This document shows, piece after piece, positions 44,320-53,269 of a stretch of DNA of 64,000 nucleotides. The notes beneath the pieces were generated by a model, which was not told the origin of the DNA, made no database searches, and saw only the letters and a list, made by a program, of their open reading frames with translations. Origin of the DNA: Mucilaginibacter paludis DSM 18603 (GTDB lineage Bacteria; Bacteroidota; Bacteroidia; Sphingobacteriales; Sphingobacteriaceae); assembly GCF_000166195.2 (NCBI RefSeq), contig NZ_CM001403.1:3676432-3740431 (forward strand), given 5' to 3'. Position 1 is the stretch's first letter, and each line of letters begins with the position of its first letter. The translations under genes were made by a program, and so were the position numbers.

Positions 44320-45690
44320 ATGGAAATTATTCTGTTATCGGTTTCGGCTGTTATATTAATTATTGCTGTTGTTTTATTTTTGAGCAAACCGCGTTCCGAA
44401 AAGGATTCGGCTGAAGAATTGTTGAAGATTAAAGCAATCAATAACGATTTAAACATCAGGCTTGCCCGGATGGAAGAACGTGCTTTCAACCTGGCTGCGG
44501 AACGGGATAATGCAACACAATTATTGCACAATGAACGTTTACGCTTAGAAGCAGGGATCGCTGAATTAAACAAGGAATTGCTGGCCGAAAAAAACCTGAG
44601 TTCTAAAAGAGATGAAGCTTTGAAGGCGCAGCGTGAGCGCCTGGCTGAACAGGACCTATATCTGCACGAAGTGCAGAAAAATTTTAAGCACGAATTTGAA
44701 AATATGGCCAATAAACTACTGGAAGATAAATCGCAGAAGTTTACTGAGCATAATAGGGCTCATCTGGATGTCATACTCAATCCGTTTAAAGAAAAACTGA
44801 AGGATTTTGAAGATAAGGTAGATAAGGTTTATAAAATGGAAGCCGAAGAGCGCAATATTTTAAAAGGCGTAATTACTCAGTTGATGGATCTGAACAAACA
44901 GATCAGCGACGAAGCCCATAACTTAACCAAGGCACTTAAAGGTGACAGCAAAAAACAAGGCAACTGGGGCGAAGTAATTTTGGAACGTGTACTGGAACGA
45001 TCGGGCTTAGTTAGGGATCAGGAGTACCGCATACAGGCCAGTATGCAAACAATAGATGGCAACAGGTATCAGCCGGATGTAATTATTGATCTGCCCGACG
45101 AAAAACACTTGGTTATAGATTCAAAAGTATCGTTAGTAGCTTACGAGCGCTTAGTTAATTGTGAAACCGAAGAGGAGCGGAAATTATTTGCCCGGGCACA
45201 CATCGAGTCTTTACGGAACCATATCAATTCACTTTCATCAAAAAAATATCATGATCTGTACCAGATCAATTCGCCCGATTTTGTTTTACTTTTTGTACCC
45301 ATCGAATCATCATTCAGTATAGCGGTACAATTAGATGCCGAATTATTTAATTATGCCTGGGATAAAAAAGTAGTTATTGTAAGCCCTTCAACCTTATTGG
45401 CAACCTTACGCACCATAGCCAGTATATGGAAGCAGGAAAGGCAAAACCGCAATGTATTGGAAATTGCCCGTTTAAGCGGCGAAATGTATGATAAATTTGC
45501 AGGCTTTGTTACCGACATGGAAGGCATCGGCAAAAGCATCAAATCAACCCAGGATAATTACGATAAGGCCCTGAATAAGCTATCAACCGGCCGTGGTAAC
45601 TTAATGACTACGTCGGATAAAATAAAAAAACTGGGCGCTAAAGCTGATAAACAGATTGATCAAAAATATCTTAACCAATCAACAGATTAG
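44320..45690 (+). CDS. rmuC: DNA recombination protein RmuC
   Basis: A 456-residue protein, from ATG 44320 (MEIILLSVSAVILIIAVVLF), with one membrane segment (3-22). A long coiled coil spans about residues 45-170. The RmuC domain follows: KGDSKKQGNWGEVILERVLERSGL near 200-225, ISIDS-type YQPDVIIDLPDEKHLVIDSKVSLVAYERL near 245-275 (nuclease-like Asp and D-x-K), and FVPIESSFSIAVQ near 325. It limits recombination at inverted repeats in E. coli. No operon partner is visible. Confidence 0.94.
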   Translation: MEIILLSVSAVILIIAVVLFLSKPRSEKDSAEELLKIKAINNDLNIRLARMEERAFNLAAERDNATQLLHNERLRLEAGIAELNKELLAEKNLSSKRDEALKAQRERLAEQDLYLHEVQKNFKHEFENMANKLLEDKSQKFTEHNRAHLDVILNPFKEKLKDFEDKVDKVYKMEAEERNILKGVITQLMDLNKQISDEAHNLTKALKGDSKKQGNWGEVILERVLERSGLVRDQEYRIQASMQTIDGNRYQPDVIIDLPDEKHLVIDSKVSLVAYERLVNCETEEERKLFARAHIESLRNHINSLSSKKYHDLYQINSPDFVLLFVPIESSFSIAVQLDAELFNYAWDKKVVIVSPSTLLATLRTIASIWKQERQNRNVLEIARLSGEMYDKFAGFVTDMEGIGKSIKSTQDNYDKALNKLSTGRGNLMTTSDKIKKLGAKADKQIDQKYLNQSTD

Positions 45691-45696
45691 AACGGT

Positions 45697-46560
45697 CTAT
45701 TTTGCTGCGTCTACGGTAGTTTGATTGCTCATCACCATTTTGGCTTTGCCATTCATCTTTACTTTATCTGATTGCGGCATCACCATGGCATAAGTCATGC
45801 TCATGTTGTTAACCATATTAACCGGATAGCTGCTAATCATGTCGTAAATAAATTTTCCATCGCCACTGCCCGACATATCTAACGACATATTTTGACCTGA
45901 CGCATCCATCTGCATCACATATTTTAAATCAAAATTGGCCTTGTTATTTGCAATAGATATCAGTTTATAAGTGGTTTTACATACAATTTTAGCCGACATA
46001 CCTCCCAAAGGTATCTCCATAGGCACATCCTGTAAAAAAGTATCTCCTATTTTTAAAGGTTTTTCTGGAAATTTAATATTTGCCTGTATACCCTCTACCA
46101 TTTTTATAACAGATTCTTTTAAGTTTTCATCCATTACCTTGCCCGGTATCGAGTCTATTTTGGTTTTCATTTCACTGGTATAAGCACCGTAAAAGGTTTG
46201 ATTTGTAGCGGGTATAGCAGTATCATTTTCTTTACCATTAATAATCATTTTAGATGGCAACGATTGAATATTCATCACAAAAGGAACTTCTTTTTGCAAA
46301 TTGGCGGTCTTGGTTTTAACATTTGAGTTATAGCCCAGTTGCATTGTCATCAACATTGGAAATGTTTGCCCGCTTTTTTTTACCTGGTCTAAAAAAACAC
46401 TATCGCCAACCATATTCATTTCCATATTCATATCCATTTTTATAACAGATGAATAATTTTTGTTAGGTAAAATTTTTAATTTAAAAACAACTTCTTTTTG
46501 TGCTCTTAACTCGCTGTATACTAACACAAAAAAGAATAATACAGTTAATGTTTTTTTCAT
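45697..46560 (-). CDS. DUF6263 family exported protein
   Basis: A 287-residue protein with a signal peptide (residues 1-20, ending LRAQ). Methionine-rich strands (KMDMNMEMNMVGDS, NMQSLPSKM) and a beta-rich layout are seen through the chain. The segments FYGAYTSEMKTKIDSIPGKVMDE and FDLKYVMQMDASGQNMSLDMSGSGDGKFIYD fit DUF6263, a Bacteroidota family of unknown function. It is convergent with rmuC. Regulation is not visible. Confidence 0.8.
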   Translation of the reverse strand: MKKTLTVLFFFVLVYSELRAQKEVVFKLKILPNKNYSSVIKMDMNMEMNMVGDSVFLDQVKKSGQTFPMLMTMQLGYNSNVKTKTANLQKEVPFVMNIQSLPSKMIINGKENDTAIPATNQTFYGAYTSEMKTKIDSIPGKVMDENLKESVIKMVEGIQANIKFPEKPLKIGDTFLQDVPMEIPLGGMSAKIVCKTTYKLISIANNKANFDLKYVMQMDASGQNMSLDMSGSGDGKFIYDMISSYPVNMVNNMSMTYAMVMPQSDKVKMNGKAKMVMSNQTTVDAAK

Positions 46561-46650
46561 GACAATAATATTTCCATAAACATAACAAATATTTTATTTG
46601 CTATATAGGTAGTTTGTTTTAAATAAATATTAAGATTGTTAGCTTGTACT

Positions 46651-47691
46651 TTACTCTTTAAAAGCATTCCAACCCTGGGCCTTTAATTCATGTACGTTAC
46701 CGCTCTTAGTTATTAAATTACAACCGGCAGAAGCTTCTGTTATATGGCCAATAACACTGATGTCGGTATTAAATTTAATTTTATCGTAATCGGCTTGTTT
46801 GATGGTAAAAAGCAGTTCATAATCTTCGCCGCCACTTAGTGCGCAAACAGTAGGGTCGAGGTTAAATTCGCGGGCGGTATCGTAGGTCATCGGGTCGATA
46901 GGTATTTTTTCCTCATACACGTTACAGCCCTTGTTACTTTTTTTACAAATATGTAAAACCTCCGATGCCAAACCATCTGATACATCAATCATTGATGTTG
47001 GTACTACGTTAATGTCTCTCAATAGTTCAACAATATCCCACCGTGCTTCAGGTTTTAACTGGCGTTCTATAATATAATCTTTACCTTCCAAATCCGGCTG
47101 CACGTTAGGGTTTTCCAGGTAAACCAGTTTTTCGCGTTCCAGCAATTGTAAACCGGTATAAGCACCCCCTAAATCGCCGGATACACATAATAAATCACCT
47201 TCCTGAGCTGTATCACGGTATACAATATCCTTTTCATCGGCATAGCCAATACTGGTTATGCTAATTACCAAACCTTGTTTTGATGATGTGGTATCGCCGC
47301 CAATTAAGTCTATTTTATATTTTTCGCAGGCCAGCAACATGCCATCGTAAAGCTCTTCAACGGCTTCTAACGGAAATTTGCTCGAAAATCCGAGGGATAC
47401 GGTTACCTGGGTAGCCGTGCCATTCATGGCATAAATATCACTCAGGTTAACCTGTATGGCTTTATAACCCAAATGCTTTAGCGGGCAGTAAGCCAAATCA
47501 AAATGGATGCCCTCCAGCAGCATATCGGTTGATACCAATATTTTTTTATCTTTAAAATCCAAAACAGCGGCATCATCGCCCGCACCCTTTATAGTGCTGG
47601 CATGGGTCAATTTAATATTTTTGGTTAAATGATCTATCAAGCCAAATTCACCTAAGCGCGCTATTTCCGTTTTTTCTTTATTATCAAACAT
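46651..47691 (-). CDS. thiL: Thiamine-phosphate kinase
   Basis: A 346-residue enzyme that phosphorylates thiamine phosphate to the active cofactor. Family motifs in order: GAGDDAAVLDFKDKKILVSTDMLLEG near residues 37-62 (nucleotide- and Mg-binding), DIYAMNGTATQVTVSLGF near 85, LIGGDTTSSKQGLVISI near 125, and IDVSDGLASEVLHICKKS near 220. The length is at the family norm. No other thiamine genes and no TPP riboswitch were seen next to it. Confidence 0.94.
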   Translation of the reverse strand: MFDNKEKTEIARLGEFGLIDHLTKNIKLTHASTIKGAGDDAAVLDFKDKKILVSTDMLLEGIHFDLAYCPLKHLGYKAIQVNLSDIYAMNGTATQVTVSLGFSSKFPLEAVEELYDGMLLACEKYKIDLIGGDTTSSKQGLVISITSIGYADEKDIVYRDTAQEGDLLCVSGDLGGAYTGLQLLEREKLVYLENPNVQPDLEGKDYIIERQLKPEARWDIVELLRDINVVPTSMIDVSDGLASEVLHICKKSNKGCNVYEEKIPIDPMTYDTAREFNLDPTVCALSGGEDYELLFTIKQADYDKIKFNTDISVIGHITEASAGCNLITKSGNVHELKAQGWNAFKE

Positions 47692-47704
47692 ATCTTATTT
47701 TTTA

Positions 47705-47881
47705 GATTTCACCGATTTTTTATTTGGGATTTCACCGATTTTTTTTTTATTTAACAGATATGCAAATGATTTCACAGACTTTAATGGAATTTACTCAATT
47801 TAAAATCAACTCAAAACCATCCTATCAGCTAAATCAATTTAAAAATTAATCGGTGTAATCAATCACTAAATCGGTGCAATC
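47705..47881. repeat. Degenerate ATTTCACCGATTT repeats between thiL and nadA
   Basis: GATTTCACCGATTT occurs twice (47705-47718, 47728-47741) and near-inverse copies occur twice (AATCGGTGTAATC 47848-47860, AAATCGGTGCAATC 47868-47881). The unit resembles the repeats around the GxxExxY gene. No gene fits between. Confidence 0.7.
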
Positions 47882-47897
47882 ATAATTACCTAATCAA

Positions 47898-48890
47898 TCA
47901 TAATCCCAGCGAAGCCGAAATTTCAAGCATTCTTTCAATTGGTTTAACAGCTCTTACAATGATATCAGCCGGTACTGTAATTTCAGGCCACTCATTTTTC
48001 ATACACAGGTATAACTTTTCAAGCGTATTCCGTTTCATGTGCGGGCAATCGTTGCAAGCACAATTGTTATTAGGAGGTGCAGGGATAAAAGTTTTAAAAG
48101 GGTTATCCTTTTGCATCTGGTGTATAATGCCCGATTCTGTTGCTACAATAAACTCACTGGCTGGGCTATTGGTGCTGTATTTTAACAAGCCTGTGGTTGA
48201 GCCTATATAATCGGCCATTTCTAAAATCACATCCTCACACTCGGGGTGAGCCAATAATTTAGCTTCCGGGTAGCGCGATTTGAGCTTGGTGATCTTCTCC
48301 CTCGAAAAAATCTCATGCACCATACAGGCTCCGTTCCATAAAACCAGATCACGACCGGTTTTTTTAGCCACGTACCTGCCTAAGTTTTTATCCGGGCCGA
48401 AGATGATCTTCTGATCTTTCGGCAAGCTTTCCACAATTTGTACAGCGTTACTTGATGTACAAACAATATCACTTAAAGCTTTTAATTCGGCCGTACAGTT
48501 TACATAAGTGATTACCAGGTGATCTGGATATTGCTCCTTAAACTTTTTAAATAAATGCGGCGGACAACTATCAGCCAATGAGCAGCCTGCCTTTAAATCG
48601 GGCAGCAAAACTTTTTTATTGGGCGATAAAATCTTGGCTGTTTCGGCCATAAAATGCACACCGGCAAAAACAATAATATCTGCGTCAGTTTTAGCTGCTT
48701 GTTGTGATAGCCCTAAACTATCTCCAATATAGTCTGCAACATCCTGAATATCAGGTTCCTGGTAGTAATGAGCCAGCAACACTGCATTTTTTTGTTTTTT
48801 TAACTTTTCTATTTCGTCGAACAGATCGAGTGCCGGATCAATTTCTTCGTCTACAAAACCCATCGTTTTCATTTCTTCAAATGTATCCAT
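47898..48890 (-). CDS. nadA: Quinolinate synthase NadA
   Basis: A 330-residue enzyme, from ATG 48890 ([17 protein letters not shown]); an in-frame ATG at 48914 is possible. It condenses iminoaspartate and dihydroxyacetone phosphate, using a [4Fe-4S] cluster. Seen: [23 protein letters not shown] near residue 42, [16 protein letters not shown] near 100-115, [24 protein letters not shown], the [24 protein letters not shown] loop, and [18 protein letters not shown] near 285-302 with the terminal ligands. It is divergent from nadB across an AT-rich region. Confidence 0.95.
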   Translation of the reverse strand: MDTFEEMKTMGFVDEEIDPALDLFDEIEKLKKQKNAVLLAHYYQEPDIQDVADYIGDSLGLSQQAAKTDADIIVFAGVHFMAETAKILSPNKKVLLPDLKAGCSLADSCPPHLFKKFKEQYPDHLVITYVNCTAELKALSDIVCTSSNAVQIVESLPKDQKIIFGPDKNLGRYVAKKTGRDLVLWNGACMVHEIFSREKITKLKSRYPEAKLLAHPECEDVILEMADYIGSTTGLLKYSTNSPASEFIVATESGIIHQMQKDNPFKTFIPAPPNNNCACNDCPHMKRNTLEKLYLCMKNEWPEITVPADIIVRAVKPIERMLEISASLGL

Positions 48891-49297
48891 TATCAACGTT
48901 ACAATAAATAACAATTACTTTTTAAGTAAAATATATTATAGTTTATTAGTGTGTTAGTTTTGTTAAAAAGTAATGTCATTTTTCTTTTTTAAAATAGATT
49001 GTAATTATTTATTAACATTTTATTAATATAAAATTGACTTTATCTGACTGATTAACTGATCGTTTTATTTTGCAAATAAATAATCACAAACTTTTATGTT
49101 AATTAATTCTTGTGTGTAAAAATGTTAATTACTCGGGTTAAGTGGCTTAAAATTTAGATACAAGTTTTATAATTTTTGATGGTTTTCAACACTTATCCAC
49201 TATTTTACTTTTTTTTACTTTTTTACAGACACAAAATTAACATCTTTATAAGGGTTATTAACATATTGCTTATTTTTAAACGTTTTATTGATTTTAT
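48891..49297. other. AT-rich intergenic region between nadA and nadB
   Basis: About 400 bases that are extremely AT-rich. It must hold the two divergent promoters. It contains a DnaA-box-like TTATCCAC at 49194-49201, directly preceded by TTTTCAACAC, then several poly-T runs and repeated GTTATTAACA-type stretches. It might therefore be an origin-like element; no ORF or RNA structure was recognised. Confidence 0.5.
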
Positions 49298-50893
49298 ATG
49301 ACCAGGAGTGTTGATTTCTTAGTGATCGGGTCGGGTATAGCCGGGCTGAGTTTTGCCCTTAAGGCTGCAAAGCATGGTAAGGTACTGATAGTTACAAAGA
49401 GTAACGAGGATGAATCTAACACTAAGTATGCCCAGGGAGGTGTTGCGGTGGTTGTGGATAAAAAAGAGGATTCTTTTGAAAAACACATTGAAGATACCCT
49501 GATAGCAGGCGACGGCTTATGTGATAAAGAGGTTGTGGAAATTGTAGTGAAGGAGGGACCTGAACGGATACAAGAGATTATTGACTACGGAACCAATTTT
49601 GATAAGACCAATAAAGGTCTTTTTGACCTGGCTAAGGAGGGGGGCCACTCCGAATTCAGGGTGTTACATTATAAGGATATCACAGGTTTTGAAATTGAAA
49701 GGGCTTTACTTGAGCAGATCCATCAAAATCCTAATATTGAGATATTGACACATTATTTTGCTGTTGATTTAATTACTCAACACCATTTGGGTGAATTTGT
49801 AGATAAGTCATCGTCGGATATTACCACTTATGGTATCTATGCCTTTAATACTGAAACCAACTCTGTTGAAAAAATCCTCTCTAAGGTAACAGTAATGGCT
49901 TCTGGTGGGGCTGGCCATATTTATTCGATAACTACCAACCCTACAATAGCTACAGGCGATGGTGTAGCGATGGTTTACAGGGCTAAGGGAAAAGTTAGAA
50001 ATATGGAATTTATTCAATTTCATCCTACGGCTTTGTATAACCCGGGCGAATATCCCTCTTTTTTAATTTCGGAAGCGGTACGCGGTTTTGGCGGTGTGTT
50101 GAAGAGGCGCAACGGCGAAGAATTTATGCAGGAGTATGATCCGCGTAAATCATTGGCACCAAGGGATATTGTAGCCCGGGCCATTGATAATGAAATTAAA
50201 AAATCAGGTGAGGATTTTGTTTACCTGGATATTCGTCATCGCAATAAGGCCGATATACTGGCTCATTTTCCTAATATTTATGCTAAATGTTTGGATATTG
50301 GTATCGACATGACCAGGGATATGATCCCGGTTTCGCCGGCTTGCCATTATATGTGTGGTGGGGTAATGGTTGATCATGACGGCAGATCCTCTATCAGAAG
50401 ATTGTATGCCTGCGGCGAGTGTTCTTCAACTGGCTTACATGGGGCTAATAGGCTGGCTTCTAATTCGTTATTAGAGGCTTTGGTATTTGCCCATCGTATT
50501 TATGAAGATGCCGTTAAACAATTTGAAAGCAACGTTATACCCGATAACATACCCGATTGGGATGAGAAAGGCGTTCAACTTTTAAATGAGGATATCCTGG
50601 TTACCCACAACATACGCGAAATGCAAAAGTTGATGAATGATTATGTGGGCATTGTACGTTCAGATTTCCGGCTTGAAAGGGCCATGCGGCGATTAGGTTT
50701 ATTGTACGAAGAAACAGAAGATTTTTATAAGAAAACCAAATTATCTGTTAAGCTGTGTGAATTGCGTAACCTGATCCAGGTATCATACATTGTTGTAAAG
50801 TCGGCCATGCTGCGTAAAGAGAGTAGGGGACTACATTTTACTACCGATTATCCGGAACATCAGGGAATAGTAGAGGATACTGTATTGAGGTAA
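49298..50893 (+). CDS. nadB: L-aspartate oxidase
   Basis: A 531-residue flavoprotein that oxidises aspartate to iminoaspartate, the substrate of NadA. The FAD-binding fold starts FLVIGSGIAGLSFALKAAKHG near residues 7-27; further motifs are NTKYAQGGVAVV near 43, GGHSEFRVLHYKDITGFEIE near 115-135, FIQFHPTALYNPGEYPSFLISEAVRG near 240, and the SPACHYMCGGV and GLHGANRLASNSLLEALVF signatures near 345-400. It is full length. Transcription is probably from the shared AT-rich region. Confidence 0.96.
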   Translation: MTRSVDFLVIGSGIAGLSFALKAAKHGKVLIVTKSNEDESNTKYAQGGVAVVVDKKEDSFEKHIEDTLIAGDGLCDKEVVEIVVKEGPERIQEIIDYGTNFDKTNKGLFDLAKEGGHSEFRVLHYKDITGFEIERALLEQIHQNPNIEILTHYFAVDLITQHHLGEFVDKSSSDITTYGIYAFNTETNSVEKILSKVTVMASGGAGHIYSITTNPTIATGDGVAMVYRAKGKVRNMEFIQFHPTALYNPGEYPSFLISEAVRGFGGVLKRRNGEEFMQEYDPRKSLAPRDIVARAIDNEIKKSGEDFVYLDIRHRNKADILAHFPNIYAKCLDIGIDMTRDMIPVSPACHYMCGGVMVDHDGRSSIRRLYACGECSSTGLHGANRLASNSLLEALVFAHRIYEDAVKQFESNVIPDNIPDWDEKGVQLLNEDILVTHNIREMQKLMNDYVGIVRSDFRLERAMRRLGLLYEETEDFYKKTKLSVKLCELRNLIQVSYIVVKSAMLRKESRGLHFTTDYPEHQGIVEDTVLR

Positions 50894-50908
50894 ATAATGT
50901 AATTAAAG

Positions 50909-50981
50909 AGCGGGAAACGGGATTCGAACCCACGGCCTTCAGTTTGGGAAACTGATGCTCTACCAGCTGAGCTATTCCCGC
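50909..50981 (-). tRNA. tRNA-Gly (CCC)
   Basis: The minus strand gives GCGGGAATAGCTCAGCTGG, a D arm, anticodon stem TCAGT/ACTGA with loop TTCCCAA (anticodon CCC), T arm with GTGGGTTCGAATCCC, and the acceptor end TTCCCGC with discriminator U, as usual for glycine tRNAs. The CCA end is not encoded. It is isolated between nadB and the carbonic anhydrase gene. Confidence 0.92.
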
Positions 50982-51019
50982 TTAATTAATGCACTAAATT
51001 ATAAAAATTAAATAAAATA

Positions 51020-51535
51020 ATGCCACTTATATTACCGGTAAACGATAAAAATCCAACATGGGGAAATGATTGTTTCATTGCCGAAAATGCAACCATAGTT
51101 GGCGATGTGATTATGGGCGATAATTGTTCCGTTTGGTTTAATGCTGTGATACGTGGCGATGTTAATACCATTACTATTGGTCATAATACCAATATACAAG
51201 ATGGCGCTGTAATACATGCTACTTATCTGCGCGCTGCTACAACCATTGGCCACAATGTATCAATAGGCCATAACGCTTTGGTTCATGGCTGTAGGCTGCA
51301 CAATAATGTGTTGGTGGGCATGGGTGCTATTGTAATGGATCATGCCGATGTTCAGGAATTTGTTATTATAGGGGCAGGGTCTGTTGTGCTGGAGAATACC
51401 GTATGCGAATCGGGTTATTTATACGCAGGAACTCCTGCAAAGAAAATCAAACCGATAACCGACGAACAGCGCGAAATGCTTAAACGTTTACCCAATAATT
51501 ACATTATGTACTCCAGTTGGTTTAAGGATGCCTGA
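51020..51535 (+). CDS. Gamma carbonic anhydrase family protein
   Basis: A 171-residue left-handed beta-helix protein of hexapeptide repeats. Residues such as WFNAVIRGDVNTITIGHNTNIQDGAVIH near 33-60 and GHNVSIGHNALVHGC near 76-90 hold the His ligands expected for the zinc/iron site, in the order of gamma-type carbonic anhydrases (YrdA/PaaY group). Enzyme activity is often absent in the family. It ends 14 bases inside the convergent lipoprotein gene. Confidence 0.92.
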   Translation: MPLILPVNDKNPTWGNDCFIAENATIVGDVIMGDNCSVWFNAVIRGDVNTITIGHNTNIQDGAVIHATYLRAATTIGHNVSIGHNALVHGCRLHNNVLVGMGAIVMDHADVQEFVIIGAGSVVLENTVCESGYLYAGTPAKKIKPITDEQREMLKRLPNNYIMYSSWFKDA

Positions 51536-53156
51536 TTTCTTTTGGTATTTCAATATCTATAGTGTCTTCCCAGTTTGGTCTTAAAGTGATATCTTTTTTA
51601 TAAATCCAGATATTTTCTGGTTGCGTCAACTTTTTAATGCTACCGGTATCCCATTTTCCGTTGTGGTTGGCATCGTAAATTACTTTAAGGTGGTATTTAC
51701 CTGTATAAAAATTTTTGTATACCAGCGATGTGTTTTTGGTAATGATATCACTACGGAGCTCTATATCGTTTGAATTTAACAATTGAACCACGTATTGCCC
51801 GGTATCCGGTACAGTCATTCTAAGGGTGAACATACCGAAACTCTCAGGTTTTTCAAGCTCAAAGTGTTTCACCAGGCGGGTATTTTTATCACCATATATG
51901 GTAGTAAATGTGCCCTCATTAAATGCCAAATTATACTGCTTACCAGGCCGCCATTTGTATTTAACGGTAAATTTTTTGGCGTCGTTTACGTCACGTTGAA
52001 AATTAAAGTCATTTACTTCCACCGAGTCTTCTGTTAATGTAATCCTTGTAGGGTCTATATTTTCTATCGGATAGCTGGCTTTGATTAATAACTCTGTGCC
52101 GGGTCTTAATTTTTCGGAACTCAGATTATAATCCAGGGTTACCTTACGTTTATAGGTTTCCCTTTGCCCCCTGCGTAAGGTAATAGTGTCTAAAGGTTTA
52201 TCCCCTGATAAAAAGGATACCTTAACAGAATCGAAAGTCAGGGTTTTTAAATAGATAGTGGCAGTATCGGCTTTTTTACTAAATTCTACTATTTTTTCAG
52301 CGTCCAATGCCGGTGTTAAAATTTTAACGCCAGGATTATCTATCCCTTTATTAAAGGTGAATAATAATTTGCCGTCCTGATCAATTTTTCTATCCAACGG
52401 CCGTAATTTGGCAGGTATCTGTTTAAATAGAACCAGTTGAATATTGGCTGTATCTTTTTTTAAGTGGATGATATTTTTGGTGAAACCAATGAGTTCCTCT
52501 TCATTATCATAAATTTTATTCGGGCCGGTTTCTTTCAGCGCATAAATTTTATAATCCCCGTCGTGCAAATTGCTTAATTTAAAATTACCTGCTGTGTCTG
52601 TAGTGGTATAAATTGCCGGCTTCTTTTTTCCGAAATAAATTGAATCCTGTTTGAGCGGAATAAGCATAACAGTTACATCCTTTTCTTTCCCTTGCTGGTT
52701 ATTACTCACCATCCCAGAAACGTTGAGCGAATCAATGTGTTGGCCGGTTGAAAAAACATAAGTAAAATTTTTAAGAATGTTTCCTTCCGTTACATCAACA
52801 ATAGCCTTACCGAAATTGATAACATAAGTTGTGTTTTTTGATAAAGTATCTTTTAATTTAATTACTAAACTTTTTTGTTTGATGTTGTACTCAGGTGCCT
52901 TTACCATATCCGGGCTAACAGTAATTTCCTGGTAAACATTATTAAGTTTAAAATATTCGTCAAAATCTATCTGGATAGTTTTTGCAACAAAATTACGTGT
53001 CGGATTTACAGGTGTCGACTTTAAAACTTTTGGCGGAGTTTTATCGCGGGGGCCACCCATTGGTCTTTGTATACTTGCACAGCCAAAAATGATCAAAACA
53101 GGTATCAATAGCAGTAAATTTTGAGCTGAAAAAGGCGATTTTTTATTTAAGGTCAT
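51522..53156 (-). CDS. Ig-like (Big_5) domain lipoprotein
   Basis: A 544-residue lipoprotein with lipobox LLLIPVLIIFGCASIQ. Residues about 30-125 are a Big_5/SbsA Ig-like domain (GPRDKTPPKVLKSTPVNPTRNFVAKTIQIDFDEYF), followed by further beta-sandwich units and, at the end, YTGKYHLKVIYDANHNGKWDTG. It is probably on the cell surface or in the periplasm, of unknown role. The stop codon overlaps the 3' end of the carbonic anhydrase gene. Confidence 0.85.
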   Translation of the reverse strand: MTLNKKSPFSAQNLLLLIPVLIIFGCASIQRPMGGPRDKTPPKVLKSTPVNPTRNFVAKTIQIDFDEYFKLNNVYQEITVSPDMVKAPEYNIKQKSLVIKLKDTLSKNTTYVINFGKAIVDVTEGNILKNFTYVFSTGQHIDSLNVSGMVSNNQQGKEKDVTVMLIPLKQDSIYFGKKKPAIYTTTDTAGNFKLSNLHDGDYKIYALKETGPNKIYDNEEELIGFTKNIIHLKKDTANIQLVLFKQIPAKLRPLDRKIDQDGKLLFTFNKGIDNPGVKILTPALDAEKIVEFSKKADTATIYLKTLTFDSVKVSFLSGDKPLDTITLRRGQRETYKRKVTLDYNLSSEKLRPGTELLIKASYPIENIDPTRITLTEDSVEVNDFNFQRDVNDAKKFTVKYKWRPGKQYNLAFNEGTFTTIYGDKNTRLVKHFELEKPESFGMFTLRMTVPDTGQYVVQLLNSNDIELRSDIITKNTSLVYKNFYTGKYHLKVIYDANHNGKWDTGSIKKLTQPENIWIYKKDITLRPNWEDTIDIEIPKEIRHP

Positions 53157-53269
53157 TTTTAGGCGTTATAAGACACTTTTGTATTTTAATGAACCGTACT
53201 ATTAAAATTTAAAAATATTGGCTTTAATGTAATTTTTTATAAAGTATTGAAAATAAACAATTTACATCT

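Noticed and set aside
46651..47897. TPP riboswitch upstream of thiL
   Set aside because: No THI-box-like sequence was found in the region; the intergenic DNA is filled by degenerate repeats instead.
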